The notes below the pieces were generated by a model, which worked only from the letters and a program-made list of their open reading frames with translations, had not been told where the DNA came from and made no database searches. Made by a program: the position numbers and the translations under genes. From Metabacillus schmidteae (GTDB lineage: Bacteria > Bacillota > Bacilli > Bacillales > Bacillaceae): DNA of 64,000 bases. This document shows, piece after piece, positions 1 to 7,624 of the stretch (the first letter of the stretch is position 1; each line of letters begins with the position of its first letter). The stretch lies in assembly GCF_903166545.1 (NCBI RefSeq), contig NZ_CAESCH010000001.1, forward strand, positions 1,492,001 to 1,556,000. Reading direction: 5' to 3'.

Positions 1-138
1 TATTAGTGAATTCAACAAAATGAAGTATTAAAATAGGATCTATACTAAATCTAGATACTTAGACTTCATATCCTTCGATCTTTTGCAAGTACACTATTGT
101 GTTTATCTGCTTGAAGGATAAATATCTTTGAGTTTCAA

Positions 139-190
139 ATCTTCAACAATAGAAGCGCATTAATCTAAAAAAAGATTGACGCACTTATTA
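139..190 (+). repeat. Folded intergenic repeat R0 (cassette-like boundary)
   Basis: This copy carries the left-arm core ATCTTCAACAATAGAAGCGC followed by an imperfect inner hairpin (GCGCATTAATCT pairing with AGATTGACGCAC). It is the first of about 14 related copies in the first 15 kb and stands before the first small gene. The right outer arm found in the fullest copies is not evident here. Confidence 0.6.
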
Positions 191-262
191 TTTAAGCTAT
201 TTGTACTAACTGAGCAGTATTTGGAAGGTGAAACATCATAATTATGGTGGGAGAGTGAGTAG

Positions 263-559
263 ATGAAAGAAAAAGTTATTGAATTCTTATTTAATCCTAA
301 AAAATTCCGAAACATCAAGTTCCCTATCTTTTTATTATTTTTAGCACTGTTTTCATTTGGTCGTTTATATATAACAGCTGAATATATACTTTTAATTATT
401 TTATTTGTACTAATTTCACTTTTTATTTTTATGATGTTTAAGACATTTTGGTATAACAAAATAAAGGTAGTCAAGACAAGCAAAATAGATTGGATTTTAA
501 CAGCTTCAACAATAGTTTTATTCTTTTATGGTCTTTATATTCTGATTCACCTTAGTTAG
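263..559 (+). CDS. Small membrane protein, unknown family
   Basis: The 98-residue product is very hydrophobic, with three probable membrane segments at roughly residues 20-40, 42-62 and 78-96 and short charged loops (KFRNIKFP, WYNKIKVVKTSK). The ATG follows a GGGAGAG-type ribosome site. I recognise no family or catalytic motif. It sits alone between repeat copies R0 and R1, so it is one unit of the cassette-like array. Its function is unknown; an inner-membrane protein is all the sequence supports. Confidence 0.6.
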   Translation: MKEKVIEFLFNPKKFRNIKFPIFLLFLALFSFGRLYITAEYILLIILFVLISLFIFMMFKTFWYNKIKVVKTSKIDWILTASTIVLFFYGLYILIHLS

Positions 560-575
560 TGATAATCGTATAACG

Positions 576-625
576 GATCTTCCACAATCAAGCGCCATTC
601 TTGAGCAAGGATGAGCGCTCTTTAT
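576..625 (+). repeat. Folded intergenic repeat R1
   Basis: The core GATCTTCCACAATCAAGCGC leads into an inner hairpin (AGCGCCATTCTT with AAGGATGAGCGCT) and a short T-rich tail. It begins 17 nt after the preceding stop codon, so it could also act as a terminator for that gene. Confidence 0.75.
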
Positions 626-716
626 TATTTCAGAAGGTTTCTTGTATAGGATGTGGTAAATTTAGGAACTTTCTTATAGATCATTCGTAAATAAATATAG
701 ATGAGGGGGGATAAAA

Positions 717-1040
717 GTGAAAAAAGTATTGGGAGTAATTTTAACTTTATTAATAGAGACAGGTGTATTATGGGGTATATCTATAGTTTTTTCAATTGAA
801 CTTATGGAGATTTTATTCTTAGGTGGAGTATCCATATTTGCAATATTATGGATACTCCTATATTCCTCTACTCATAGTCAAAACCAATATAATGCAAATG
901 TAAAAGGAATGACAGGGCAGGACGCTGGGGGAGTGAAATTGTTTCGATTTCGTTTATCTCCAATTACTTTAGGATTAGTGATGTTTATAGTAATAAGTTT
1001 TTGTTTAACTGTTTTTTACTACTATGATTATTTTATTTGA
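717..1040 (+). CDS. Small membrane protein, unknown family
   Basis: This 107-residue protein starts at GTG behind a very strong GGGGGG ribosome site. Three membrane segments are visible, at about residues 5-24, 30-48 and 83-101. Between the second and third lies a hydrophilic stretch with SQNQYNANVKG and a basic LFRFRLSP patch. No family was recognised. It is the only gene between repeats R1 and R2. The function cannot be assigned from the sequence. Confidence 0.6.
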   Translation: MKKVLGVILTLLIETGVLWGISIVFSIELMEILFLGGVSIFAILWILLYSSTHSQNQYNANVKGMTGQDAGGVKLFRFRLSPITLGLVMFIVISFCLTVFYYYDYFI

Positions 1041-1089
1041 TTTTTTTATGTTAGATCTCTGGGATTTTATAAATATGAATTATCACTAG

Positions 1090-1140
1090 GATCTTCCGCA
1101 AAAGGGCGCATTTGTTGGGTAATGCTACATCAGTGGGCTG
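1090..1140 (+). repeat. Folded intergenic repeat R2 (degenerate)
   Basis: The core GATCTTCCGCAAAAGGGCGC is clear, but the inner stem is weak (TTTGTTGGGTAATGCTACA follows). It lies 50 nt after the preceding stop codon and before a very small membrane ORF. Confidence 0.6.
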
Positions 1141-1181
1141 TGAAATAAAAATAATATCTAAAATTCTAACGAGGAGAGGCT

Positions 1182-1322
1182 ATTGTTAATAAAGAACAAT
1201 TACAGTTTGTTAAAGTAGTAAGTTTAGCTATAATTGCTGTCAGTTTGGCGGTGATAGCTTGGAGAATGGGAGAGGTTGTCGACTATATGTATGACTTAGT
1301 TATGTTATCTGGAAATGGTTAA
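1182..1322 (+). CDS. 46-residue single-span membrane ORF with no standard start codon
   Basis: An open frame behind GAGGAGAGG begins at ATT (1182) and encodes a short polar N-terminus (VNKEQLQFVKV), one membrane helix rich in A/I/V, then RMGEVVDYMYDLVMLSGNG. The only conventional start nearby (TTG at 1183) is in another frame and stops after 11 codons. Either a rare ATT start is used or the start has been lost. Size and composition resemble small orphan membrane proteins. It lies alone between repeats R2 and R3. Confidence 0.4.
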   Translation: MVNKEQLQFVKVVSLAIIAVSLAVIAWRMGEVVDYMYDLVMLSGNG

Positions 1323-1443
1323 GCTTTCAGTTTTTCCGGCACTTTTAGTCCTTTTAGCTCTTAATAGTAAAATAGCCTGTTGCTAAAAAAAGGGGCGCAA
1401 AAACAGTAGAATTATGTTATGCCTTTAATATTATCTCGATATC

Positions 1444-1485
1444 GAGTCTTCAAGAAAAGGGCGCATTTCTGGAGCAAGAAATTCA
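1444..1485 (+). repeat. Folded intergenic repeat R3 (3'-truncated)
   Basis: The core GAGTCTTCAAGAAAAGGGCGC is followed by TTTCTGGAGCAAGAAATTC, and the right half of the inner stem is missing. It runs almost directly into the ribosome site of the next gene. Confidence 0.6.
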
Positions 1486-1504
1486 AAAAAATAAGGAGAA
1501 AGAA

Positions 1505-2275
1505 ATGATATTCGATGTAAAAGGAAAGGCATTCGCTGTATTAAAAGGTAATTGGTTTAAGGTTGTCTTTATGATGTTTTTATGTTTTTTCATTGGTGTA
1601 ATCACAGGAACTGGCAGGTCTACACTCACTTTTAATAATGGAGATTTTAACTTTCGATTATTAACATTTTCAGCTTCGGATAGTATATTTGTGGTGATTT
1701 TAGGCGGTTTTATTGGTAGTATTTGTTTCTTTGCTATAGTTGATTTAATACATAACATCAAATTTAATATAAGGAAAAGGTTCCTATTAACATTTTTATA
1801 TAGTTTTAAAACTAAAAGTCTTTTAATTAAAGGATTTTTAATTAACTCTCTTAATAGATTATTACAGTTTGGAATCGTGATACTCACTGCAATTGTAATA
1901 GTTAATTTTTTAACGCTTTTTATTGGGGAGCTTACTGGTATAAGAATTATAAAATTACTTGGTCTGATTTTAACTATTATAATAATAATTTGGGTGTATC
2001 TCGGTCTATCCCAGTGTATGTATTTACTTTATGAAGAACCAAAAATAAGCATATTAAACTGTATTAAGAATAGCTGTAAGATGATGAAAGGAAACCGACT
2101 CTCATTAATATCATTGTATGCAATTTTTAGTTTTTGGATTTTATTAGGCTTAATTGCCTTTGTTATAGGTGTTCTTTGGAGTTTCGCTTATTTTGAAGTA
2201 ACTAAATTTGAATTTTATCAAATGCTTAAAAGAAAAGAAAAACAAAAAGAATGGCATGGTGCTTTTGAGTCATGA
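1505..2275 (+). CDS. DUF975-like integral membrane protein
   Basis: The 256-residue product has an N-terminal VKGKAFAVLKGNWFK segment and a later block NCIKNSCKMMKGNRLSLISL followed by a final hydrophobic region ending in FEFYQML. This order (a GNW-type start, a polar S/K-rich block, a last helix, then a tyrosine-containing end) matches DUF975-type bacterial membrane proteins. I count about six membrane segments. AAGGAG precedes the ATG. It occupies the unit R3-R4, later interrupted downstream by the IS3 element. No substrate or enzymatic role is known for this family. Confidence 0.65.
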   Translation: MIFDVKGKAFAVLKGNWFKVVFMMFLCFFIGVITGTGRSTLTFNNGDFNFRLLTFSASDSIFVVILGGFIGSICFFAIVDLIHNIKFNIRKRFLLTFLYSFKTKSLLIKGFLINSLNRLLQFGIVILTAIVIVNFLTLFIGELTGIRIIKLLGLILTIIIIIWVYLGLSQCMYLLYEEPKISILNCIKNSCKMMKGNRLSLISLYAIFSFWILLGLIAFVIGVLWSFAYFEVTKFEFYQMLKRKEKQKEWHGAFES

Positions 2276-2415
2276 ACTCTAAACAAAAAGTGTTTTTAAT
2301 TTAACAAACAGCTAAAAGGTGCTGTCCCAAAAGCCGCAAATAGTAGAAAAATAAAAACCAAGAATGTTGATTTGTGAACTGTACCCTTAAAAATAGACAG
2401 TTTATAAAAAGACCT

Positions 2416-3258
2416 TTATGCACTTAATAGATGACCCCGGTATTGTTCCGGGGTCATTCTCTTTAATCCCCATTGATATCGGTATGAATTATAGTAGACC
2501 ATATAATCTTCAATTACCCCTCTTAGCTGTGTGAGTGTTTGACATGAAGATGCGTCAATTTCATCTTTTAAATGGCCAAAGAATGATTCCATTGGTGCGT
2601 TATCCCAACAGTTTCCTTTACGAGACATTGATTGAATAAACCTAAGTTTCTTAAGCTTCTGTCGATATTCTGGATTTGTATAGTGAAATCCTTGATCAGA
2701 ATGTAGAATAGCTTCCGGGTGAATGTTTCCGTCCAAAGCAGCAATTAAGTTATCAAGGGTTCGATAAACAAGTCTCATTTCTAATGTTGTCGATAGATAA
2801 TAGGCCAAAATTTCGCGTGTAGAACCGTCTTTAACACATGACAAATAAACAGGTGTTCCATTTTCTAAATAAAGATACGTGATGTCAGTAAGTAACACTT
2901 TACCAGGCTCATTATGTACAAAGTTTCGATTTAGGATATTAGCACATGTGCGGTGTTCTTGTGTTGCTTGAGCCATTCGTTTATATGGGTTTGACCTTCT
3001 AATTTTGGACCTTAGGTTAAACTTATTCATAATACGATAGATTTTCTTGAGATTCATCACAGTAAAATAGTCATTTTCTAGAACCATTCTTATATCTCGT
3101 CCACCTGATTTACCATTTTTTTCATCGTAGACTTGTTTTATAAGTTTAAAATCCTGTTCATCCTTACGTTCTCTTTGGATACGCTTAGGTTCAGCCTTAA
3201 GCCAGGCATAATAACTTTTGCGTTTTACTGCAGCTAATTCACACAGATAGGAAATCAT
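2416..3258 (-). CDS. IS3-family transposase OrfB (DDE integrase core)
   Basis: The frame encodes the IS3 catalytic protein with an N-terminal HTH_21-like region (GGRDIRMVLE) and an rve-type integrase core. DDE residues are visible: Asp in LLTDITYLY (about residue 125), Asp in LHSDQGFHYT (about 187) and Glu in NAPMESFFGHLK (about 224). The frame stays open upstream to the A6G run at 3357-3363, so the active product is probably an OrfAB fusion made by -1 frameshifting, not protein starting at 3258. The C-terminal YYNSYRYQWGLKRMTPEQYR is typical of the family. Confidence 0.9.
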   Translation of the reverse strand: MISYLCELAAVKRKSYYAWLKAEPKRIQRERKDEQDFKLIKQVYDEKNGKSGGRDIRMVLENDYFTVMNLKKIYRIMNKFNLRSKIRRSNPYKRMAQATQEHRTCANILNRNFVHNEPGKVLLTDITYLYLENGTPVYLSCVKDGSTREILAYYLSTTLEMRLVYRTLDNLIAALDGNIHPEAILHSDQGFHYTNPEYRQKLKKLRFIQSMSRKGNCWDNAPMESFFGHLKDEIDASSCQTLTQLRGVIEDYMVYYNSYRYQWGLKRMTPEQYRGHLLSA

Positions 3259-3317
3259 CCTAACCAGACCATGTTTACGAATGGTGGCCTCAATTAGTTG
3301 GAACTTCTCTGATAATG

Positions 3318-3743
3318 TTAGTCTTGTTTCTTCGCCTTCCTCTCTAGTTCTTCTAACTTTTTTAAGAAATCGTTTTCCATCTCTAAGAAGGCTATACGTG
3401 CTTCAGCTTTTTTTAGTTTGTCTTCTAATGTAGGATCCTTCGAAGATGGACGTCCTGTGCTTCCTTTTCCGCGACGCTCATTTTTAAAACCTTTTTCACC
3501 ATACTTTTCATAAGTTTTTCGCCAACGTTTTAAACATTGTTGAGGCTTTTCTGGTCCAATTATGTCTAGATCAAATCCATATTCAATGAAAATATCTTTT
3601 GGCCCTTTGCCATTTTGGTTTTCCTTAATGGCAGCAATTTTAAATTCAGGTTTGTATGAGATCGAACGATCTGATACATGATTAACATTTGGGTTGTTCT
3701 CAAGTTGTTTACGTTGAAATTCATTAAAAATAATTTTACTCAT
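3318..3743 (-). CDS. IS3-family transposase OrfA (helix-turn-helix)
   Basis: The 141-residue protein binds the IS ends. It has an HTH region around residues 30-85 (FKIAAIKENQNGKGPKDIF, then QCLKRWRKTYEKYGEKGF) and a C-terminal heptad/leucine-zipper segment (DKLKKAEARIAFLEMENDFL) typical of IS3 OrfA. The frame ends shortly after the slippery sequence at 3357-3363. ATG is preceded by a purine-rich GAACGGGGAACT ribosome site. Alone, OrfA usually acts as a regulator of transposition. Confidence 0.88.
   Translation of the reverse strand: MSKIIFNEFQRKQLENNPNVNHVSDRSISYKPEFKIAAIKENQNGKGPKDIFIEYGFDLDIIGPEKPQQCLKRWRKTYEKYGEKGFKNERRGKGSTGRPSSKDPTLEDKLKKAEARIAFLEMENDFLKKLEELERKAKKQD
3357..3363 (-). other. 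A6G programmed -1 frameshift site of the IS3 element
   Basis: On the minus strand AAAAAAG lies in the orfA reading TTA AAA AAG. A slip of -1 continues as AAA AAA GTT into an open frame that runs without a stop into the orfB ATG at 3258. This is the classic IS3/IS150 arrangement. Confidence 0.75.
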
Positions 3744-4040
3744 ATTAGTTCCCCGTTCTCTCTATTTGTTTTAATTATAACGGGTTTTCTATGATAAAAC
3801 ATAAAAATCCCGAATAATGGACTTTTTTATAAGTGTCCATTATTCGGGATACAGTTCATTAACAGTATTCTAGTGTTTTTCATTAATATGCTTATTAGTC
3901 AAAATTGGACTTTTTGATAGCTCCTTTTTCATGCAGTTAATCCTTCATTATTTTAAGTGAACACAATCAGGATCTTATTCCTCAAATTGGAGTGAAAACT
4001 ATAGTTTATTATGTAATAACTTTTATATTATCTTGAAATT

Positions 4041-4120
4041 GAGTCTTCAAGATAAGGGCGCCATTCTTGAATAAGGATGGCGCTTGTTTTTCATTTAAAG
4101 GGCCAGATTGTTGAATAACG
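4041..4120 (+). repeat. Folded intergenic repeat R4 (complete copy)
   Basis: This is one of the fullest copies. It has a left arm GAGTCTTCAAGATAAGGGCG, an 11-bp inner stem (GCGCCATTCTT / AAGGATGGCGC, loop GAAT), the spacer TTGTTTTTCATTTA, then a right arm AAGGGCCAGATTGTTGAATA. Reverse-complemented, the right arm reads TATTCAACAATCTGGCCCTT, which resembles the family's left-arm core. The whole unit is therefore an outer inverted repeat around an inner hairpin. Confidence 0.8.
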
Positions 4121-4240
4121 TGTGTGAATAATAAGCTAAAACTATGAAGGAATGTAGTTAAAATAATTGTGCAGGTTTATTTAACACCAAATGATCATGT
4201 ATTATAGTGTTAAGATGACGGCTTTCAAAGGAAGATTAAA

Positions 4241-5059
4241 TTGAAGAATAGATTTACAATTGGAGAAATGGCTAAACTTCATAATATGACGTTAAAAACT
4301 CTTCGATATTATGATGAAATTGATTTATTGAAACCTATATATACAGATGAAAACAATGGCTATAGATATTATTCAACAGAACAATTTGAACAGTTGAATA
4401 CCATTCACTATTTAAAGGAATTAGGCTTTTCATTAAAGGAAATTAAAGGACATCTGGATCACAGGAATATCGAAGGTTTTTTAATTCTATTAGAGGAGCA
4501 GAAACGATTAACAGAAGAAAAAATTAAAAAACTAGAGCAAATTAATAGCAGGTTTCAAAATAGAATAAAGGACATTAAACGGGCACGAGCAATAAAGGAA
4601 TTGGATGTTCCATTCATAAAAAGGATGGAAGAAAGAAGGATAGTAAGGTTAATGGAAAGAATCAGTTCAGAACCAGAGCTGGAAGTTTCCCTGCGGCAAT
4701 TAGAGAGTCAGTCCAATAGGAGTTCTTCTATATTCATTGGGGGAGTGGGTCTTACCTTAAGTATTAATAATATAGTAAACAACAAATTCAATGAATATAA
4801 CTCAATATTTATTTTAATTGAAGAAGATGATATTCAGAGTCCTTTAGTGGCCACCATTCCAGAAGGAATGTATGTTTGTATTTATTATAACGGTAATCAT
4901 AGCGCTTCCCCTGAACATTATCGAGCCTTACTGAATTTTATTAATGATAATGGTTTCGAAATTATCGGGGACTCCATTGAAAGAACAATAATAGACCATT
5001 ATATCTCCGGTAGTAAAGAAGACTATTTGACAGAAATACAAATACCAATAAAGTATTGA
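4241..5059 (+). CDS. MerR-family regulator with GyrI-like effector domain
   Basis: Residues 1-70 form a MerR winged helix (FTIGEMAKLHNMTLKTLRYY, then YRYYSTEQFEQLNTIHYLKE), followed by a coiled-coil linker to about residue 120. A C-terminal domain (about 130-270) resembles the drug-binding GyrI/BmrR-type effector domain. Length (272) fits BmrR/BltR activators. TTG start is supported by an upstream AAAGGAAGA. The following gene encodes a DUF554 membrane protein, a likely but unproven target. A terminator separates the two. Confidence 0.8.
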   Translation: MKNRFTIGEMAKLHNMTLKTLRYYDEIDLLKPIYTDENNGYRYYSTEQFEQLNTIHYLKELGFSLKEIKGHLDHRNIEGFLILLEEQKRLTEEKIKKLEQINSRFQNRIKDIKRARAIKELDVPFIKRMEERRIVRLMERISSEPELEVSLRQLESQSNRSSSIFIGGVGLTLSINNIVNNKFNEYNSIFILIEEDDIQSPLVATIPEGMYVCIYYNGNHSASPEHYRALLNFINDNGFEIIGDSIERTIIDHYISGSKEDYLTEIQIPIKY

Positions 5060-5095
5060 CCCTCACCTAACGGGAGGGTCTATATTTTTAGAATA
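5058..5095 (+). terminator. Rho-independent terminator after merR-type gene
   Basis: GACCCTC (5058-5064) pairs with GAGGGTC (5074-5080), followed by TATATTTTTAG. The stem overlaps the stop codon of the MerR-type regulator. Confidence 0.7.
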
Positions 5096-5122
5096 GGAAA
5101 ATAGTTAAAAGGAGAAATAATT

Positions 5123-5806
5123 ATGTTTGGAACAATCTTTAATACAATGATGATACTAATAGGTAGCATTGTCGGTAGCATCTTTAAAAAGGGAATAAAA
5201 GATGAATATCATAACATTCTAATGCAGGCTATGGGGTTAGTTGCATTGGGGTTAGGAATTAATGCGTTAGTAGAACATTTACCTTCTAGTAAATATCCTG
5301 TACTTTTTATAATAAGTTTAGCAGCAGGGGGATTGCTTGGTCAAAGGATGGATTTGGAATCAAAATTTAATGCTTTAGTTAATAAGTATTCCAAGGGTAA
5401 TTTAGCTGAAGGGTTAGCGACTGCTATCTTATTATTTTGTATCGGAACACTATCGATTATTGGTCCTGTTGAGGCAGCGTTAAAGGGAGATTATACGTAT
5501 CTTCTTGCAAATGGGATACTGGATGGAATTACTTCTATTGTTTTAGCATCCACATTTGGCATTGGTATTGCTGTTTCAGGAATTGTTTTATTTATTTGGC
5601 AGGGTTCGATTTATTTAATTGCTATTTTAATGGAGAACTCCATAAATAATGATCTTCTAAACGAAGTGACCATTGTAGGAGGTATATTAATCATAGCATC
5701 AGGTTTAAGTATTTTGGGGATTAAGAAATGTAATACCTTAAATCTTCTACCATCAATAATAATTCCTCCACTTGTTTTTTTTGTTATGCATTTATTCAAT
5801 TTATAA
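5123..5806 (+). CDS. DUF554 family membrane protein (YdfK-like)
   Basis: The 227-residue protein is a polytopic membrane protein with the DUF554 hallmarks: an N-terminal GTIFNTMMILIGSIVGSIF, a conserved GLGINAL segment, and the central block CIGTLSIIGPVEAALKGD with LANGILDGITSIV. About seven membrane segments are predicted. AAAGGAG precedes the ATG. It is co-oriented with the MerR-type regulator 60 nt upstream and closes the unit R4-R5. Family members are thought to be transporters of unknown substrate. Confidence 0.85.
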   Translation: MFGTIFNTMMILIGSIVGSIFKKGIKDEYHNILMQAMGLVALGLGINALVEHLPSSKYPVLFIISLAAGGLLGQRMDLESKFNALVNKYSKGNLAEGLATAILLFCIGTLSIIGPVEAALKGDYTYLLANGILDGITSIVLASTFGIGIAVSGIVLFIWQGSIYLIAILMENSINNDLLNEVTIVGGILIIASGLSILGIKKCNTLNLLPSIIIPPLVFFVMHLFNL

Positions 5807-5850
5807 TATCTGCCTATATATTGCACTTAAGGGGAAACGTTAATTCAATA

Positions 5851-5932
5851 ACAATCTTCAGCAATCTAAGCGCTTATCTTGAATAAAGATAAGTGCTTTT
5901 CATGTTAAGGGCCATTATAGGGAATAACACTT
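5851..5932 (+). repeat. Folded intergenic repeat R5 (complete copy)
   Basis: The left arm ACAATCTTCAGCAATCTAAG leads into a 12-bp inner stem (AGCGCTTATCTT with AAGATAAGTGCT), then TTTCATGTT and a right arm AAGGGCCATTATAGGGAATA. It starts 45 nt after the DUF554 stop codon. Confidence 0.8.
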
Positions 5933-6010
5933 ATTGGGCAAACTGGGGTTGAAGAAAGAATGATATAATAAATTTCATTATTTTACTGTTTTGCATTGGA
6001 GGCACTTAAC

Positions 6011-6529
6011 TTGGAAATGAGAATAGCAAGTAAAGAAGATATAAAGGGCGTATTAAGAGTTTATGTTGATAGTTGGAGGACTACTTATCGTGGTCTAGTA
6101 CCTGACGATTATCTGGACGAATTATCGTACGAAGATGCAGAAAAAAGATGGATTGATTTTTTAAATAACGAAAATGAACCTTTTATTTATGTTGCAATTA
6201 GTAATACAGGGAAAATTATAGGTTTTGCATCAGGTAAAAGTATTGATGAAAATAATTTTGATGGAGAACTATATTCGCTTTATCTCTTACAGGAATGTAG
6301 AGGATTAGGTGTTGGTAGGCAGCTTGTTTCAGCTATTGCTAAACATTTTAAAGAAAAATGTATTTATTCTATGATGGTTTGGGTAATGAAACAGAATAAA
6401 TCTGGACTTGGTTTTTATGAACGTATGGGAGGAAAAGAATATATTCATAGGACTAGTACGTTTGGAGGAGCAGCAGTAGAGGATGTTGCGTATGGCTGGA
6501 AGAATATTTCAGAATTATGTATTGAGTAA
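6011..6529 (+). CDS. GNAT-family N-acetyltransferase
   Basis: The protein has the GNAT fold: an N-terminal IASKEDIKGVLRVYVDSWRTTYRG region, strand/helix around YVAISNTGKIIGFASG, the acetyl-CoA pyrophosphate loop ECRGLGVGRQL (motif A, about residue 105), and the C-terminal GLGFYERMGG motif B. The TTG at 6011 is chosen because GGAGG at 5998-6002 is spaced 8 nt from it; a TTG 15 nt upstream lacks a site. The substrate is unknown. It is the only gene between repeats R5 and R6. Confidence 0.85.
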   Translation: MEMRIASKEDIKGVLRVYVDSWRTTYRGLVPDDYLDELSYEDAEKRWIDFLNNENEPFIYVAISNTGKIIGFASGKSIDENNFDGELYSLYLLQECRGLGVGRQLVSAIAKHFKEKCIYSMMVWVMKQNKSGLGFYERMGGKEYIHRTSTFGGAAVEDVAYGWKNISELCIE

Positions 6530-6588
6530 GAGTAACAAAGATATACATATGTGGCTTTAGTAAAGTGTTCTTTTCAAATTTCATATTT

Positions 6589-6645
6589 CCGTTATTCAAG
6601 AATAGGGCGCTTTTCTGGAACAATGAAAAGTGCTTATTTCTGTTT
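6589..6645 (+). repeat. Folded intergenic repeat R6
   Basis: The left arm CCGTTATTCAAGAATAGGGC is followed by a 9-bp inner stem (GCGCTTTTC / GAAAAGTGC). This left arm is almost the same as the reverse complement of the right arm of R4, which shows that the two arms of the family are mutual inverted repeats. It lies 60 nt after the GNAT stop. Confidence 0.75.
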
Positions 6646-6705
6646 GAAAAAAATAGAATTGATGGAAATTACGAAGTAATAAAAAAAGCCTGTAAAAATA
6701 CAAGC

Positions 6706-6903
6706 TCAAAATTTGTTTGGTTTTTTGACTTTTATAGAAGCTACTTCACCACAGCTTTTACAAATGGTGAATATTAGAGGTGAGCCATTAGAAAAGGGAT
6801 TATCTATGGGCTTCAAACTTGTATAACCATTACCTAATTGTCCTTCAGAGAAACTTTGACTACCGCAGGCCTTACATATCATTTGCGTGTCTATGGGAAT
6901 CAA
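6706..6903 (-). CDS. Small zinc-ribbon protein
   Basis: The 65-residue product has two CxxC knuckles, CKAC near residue 10 and CKSC near residue 49, separated by a 35-residue segment, the pattern of a zinc ribbon. It resembles small Bacillus proteins of the type annotated as TFIIIB-like or nucleic-acid-binding zinc ribbons. The start is uncertain: a TTG abuts AGGAG with no spacing, and an internal ATG at residue 8 is too far away. It lies on the opposite strand to its neighbours, between R6 and R7, both of which read on the plus strand. Confidence 0.65.
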   Translation of the reverse strand: MIPIDTQMICKACGSQSFSEGQLGNGYTSLKPIDNPFSNGSPLIFTICKSCGEVASIKVKKPNKF

Positions 6904-7027
6904 CTCCTAACAATTGTATTTGTTATCAAATACGATTGAAATGATCAAAAGTTCCAAAAAAATACAAATTAGTTGATGGTCTTAATGTATGGTGTTATGT
7001 CGAAGTTCGAAGAATCAGTAAAGGAGT

Positions 7028-7075
7028 GATCTTCAGCAAAAAGGCGCAATACTTTAACAAGGATTGTGTAATTTC
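7028..7075 (+). repeat. Folded intergenic repeat R7
   Basis: The core GATCTTCAGCAAAAAGGCGC is followed by a weak inner stem (GCGCAATACT with AGGATTGTGT). It reads on the plus strand although the genes on both sides are on the minus strand, so here it does not sit in a terminator position. Confidence 0.65.
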
Positions 7076-7125
7076 ATATTTGACACAAATTGCGCAGCAA
7101 CTACAACAAAAAAATGGAACAGTTA

Positions 7126-7332
7126 TTACTGATCCATTTTGGCTCTTATTTTTTCATGTTTTTGTATACCGATATTTAAAATTAAAGCTACCATGCTCCA
7201 AATGAGTAGCACCGTAGAAATTATTACTACTGGCCAATATAACATTGGAGATAAGCTTGCTGTTGCTGTAATACTTCGTAAGCCTAAACCTACAAGAAAC
7301 ACAGCAAGTAGTAAAGGTAAATTTTTAATCAT
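7126..7332 (-). CDS. Small two-span membrane protein
   Basis: The 68-residue protein has two membrane segments (about residues 4-22 and 33-55) and a charged tail ending KHEKIRAKMDQ. The ATG at 7332 is preferred because GAGGTG lies 6-11 nt upstream; a GTG three codons earlier overlaps that ribosome site. No family was recognised. It is a minus-strand gene in the unit between R7 and R8. Confidence 0.6.
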   Translation of the reverse strand: MIKNLPLLLAVFLVGLGLRSITATASLSPMLYWPVVIISTVLLIWSMVALILNIGIQKHEKIRAKMDQ

Positions 7333-7443
7333 TATAGTCACCTCAAATTTTTAATATTGTTAAATTATAACATGTAAGATTATTTAAAATTAGTATTATT
7401 TTATGTATTATGCTTACTTCGTAGTTCAAAGATATTATGTATT

Positions 7444-7526
7444 AGCTTATTCAAGTAAAGGGCGCATTTCCGGAATAAGGATCTGCGCTTATTTTGCATG
7501 AAAAGGGCCATTTAATTGAATAAAGC
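7444..7526 (+). repeat. Folded intergenic repeat R8 (complete copy, best outer arms)
   Basis: Left arm GCTTATTCAAGTAAAGGGCG and right arm AAGGGCCATTTAATTGAATA form a long outer inverted repeat. The reverse complement of the right side reads GCTTTATTCAATTAAATGGC. An inner stem GCGCATTTCC / GGATCTGCGC and a spacer ending in TTGCATGAA lie between. This copy shows the cruciform architecture most clearly. Confidence 0.8.
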
Positions 7527-7624
7527 ATAATGAATTAACTGGATTGGTTGTTTAACAAGAAAAGGATATTAAAATGGTTTTATAGAATTAATTTATGAAA
7601 TTCATTTTCTTGGAGGGTGACTGA

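Larger units (their letters stand above)
2375..3858 (-). mobile_element. IS3-family insertion sequence, IS150-like, apparently intact
   Basis: The ends match as terminal inverted repeats: both begin TGAACTGTA and share the block TATAAAAA about 30 nt further in, with mismatches between. Two minus-strand frames (orfA and orfB) are joined by an A6G slippery site. The transposase-proximal end also contains a 16-bp perfect hairpin (3807-3822 with 3835-3850), which may block incoming transcription. I saw no convincing target-site duplication. It inserted after the DUF975-like gene within the cassette-like region. Confidence 0.85.

Noticed and set aside
7..262. Antisense open frame at 160-483
   Set aside because: It lies opposite the small membrane gene at 263-559, has no ribosome site and overlaps repeat R0.
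2300..2374. Remnant of another insertion sequence (GCTGTCCCAAAAG near 2316)
   Set aside because: The phrase is common near Bacillus transposons, but there is no partner end or coding remnant to support it.
2370..3863. Target-site duplication flanking the IS3 element
   Set aside because: Flanks read ATTTG and TTAAC; no matching 3-5 bp repeat could be defined with confidence.
6565..6777. 70-codon plus-strand frame
   Set aside because: It crosses repeat R6 and runs antisense into the better-supported zinc-ribbon gene, without a ribosome site.
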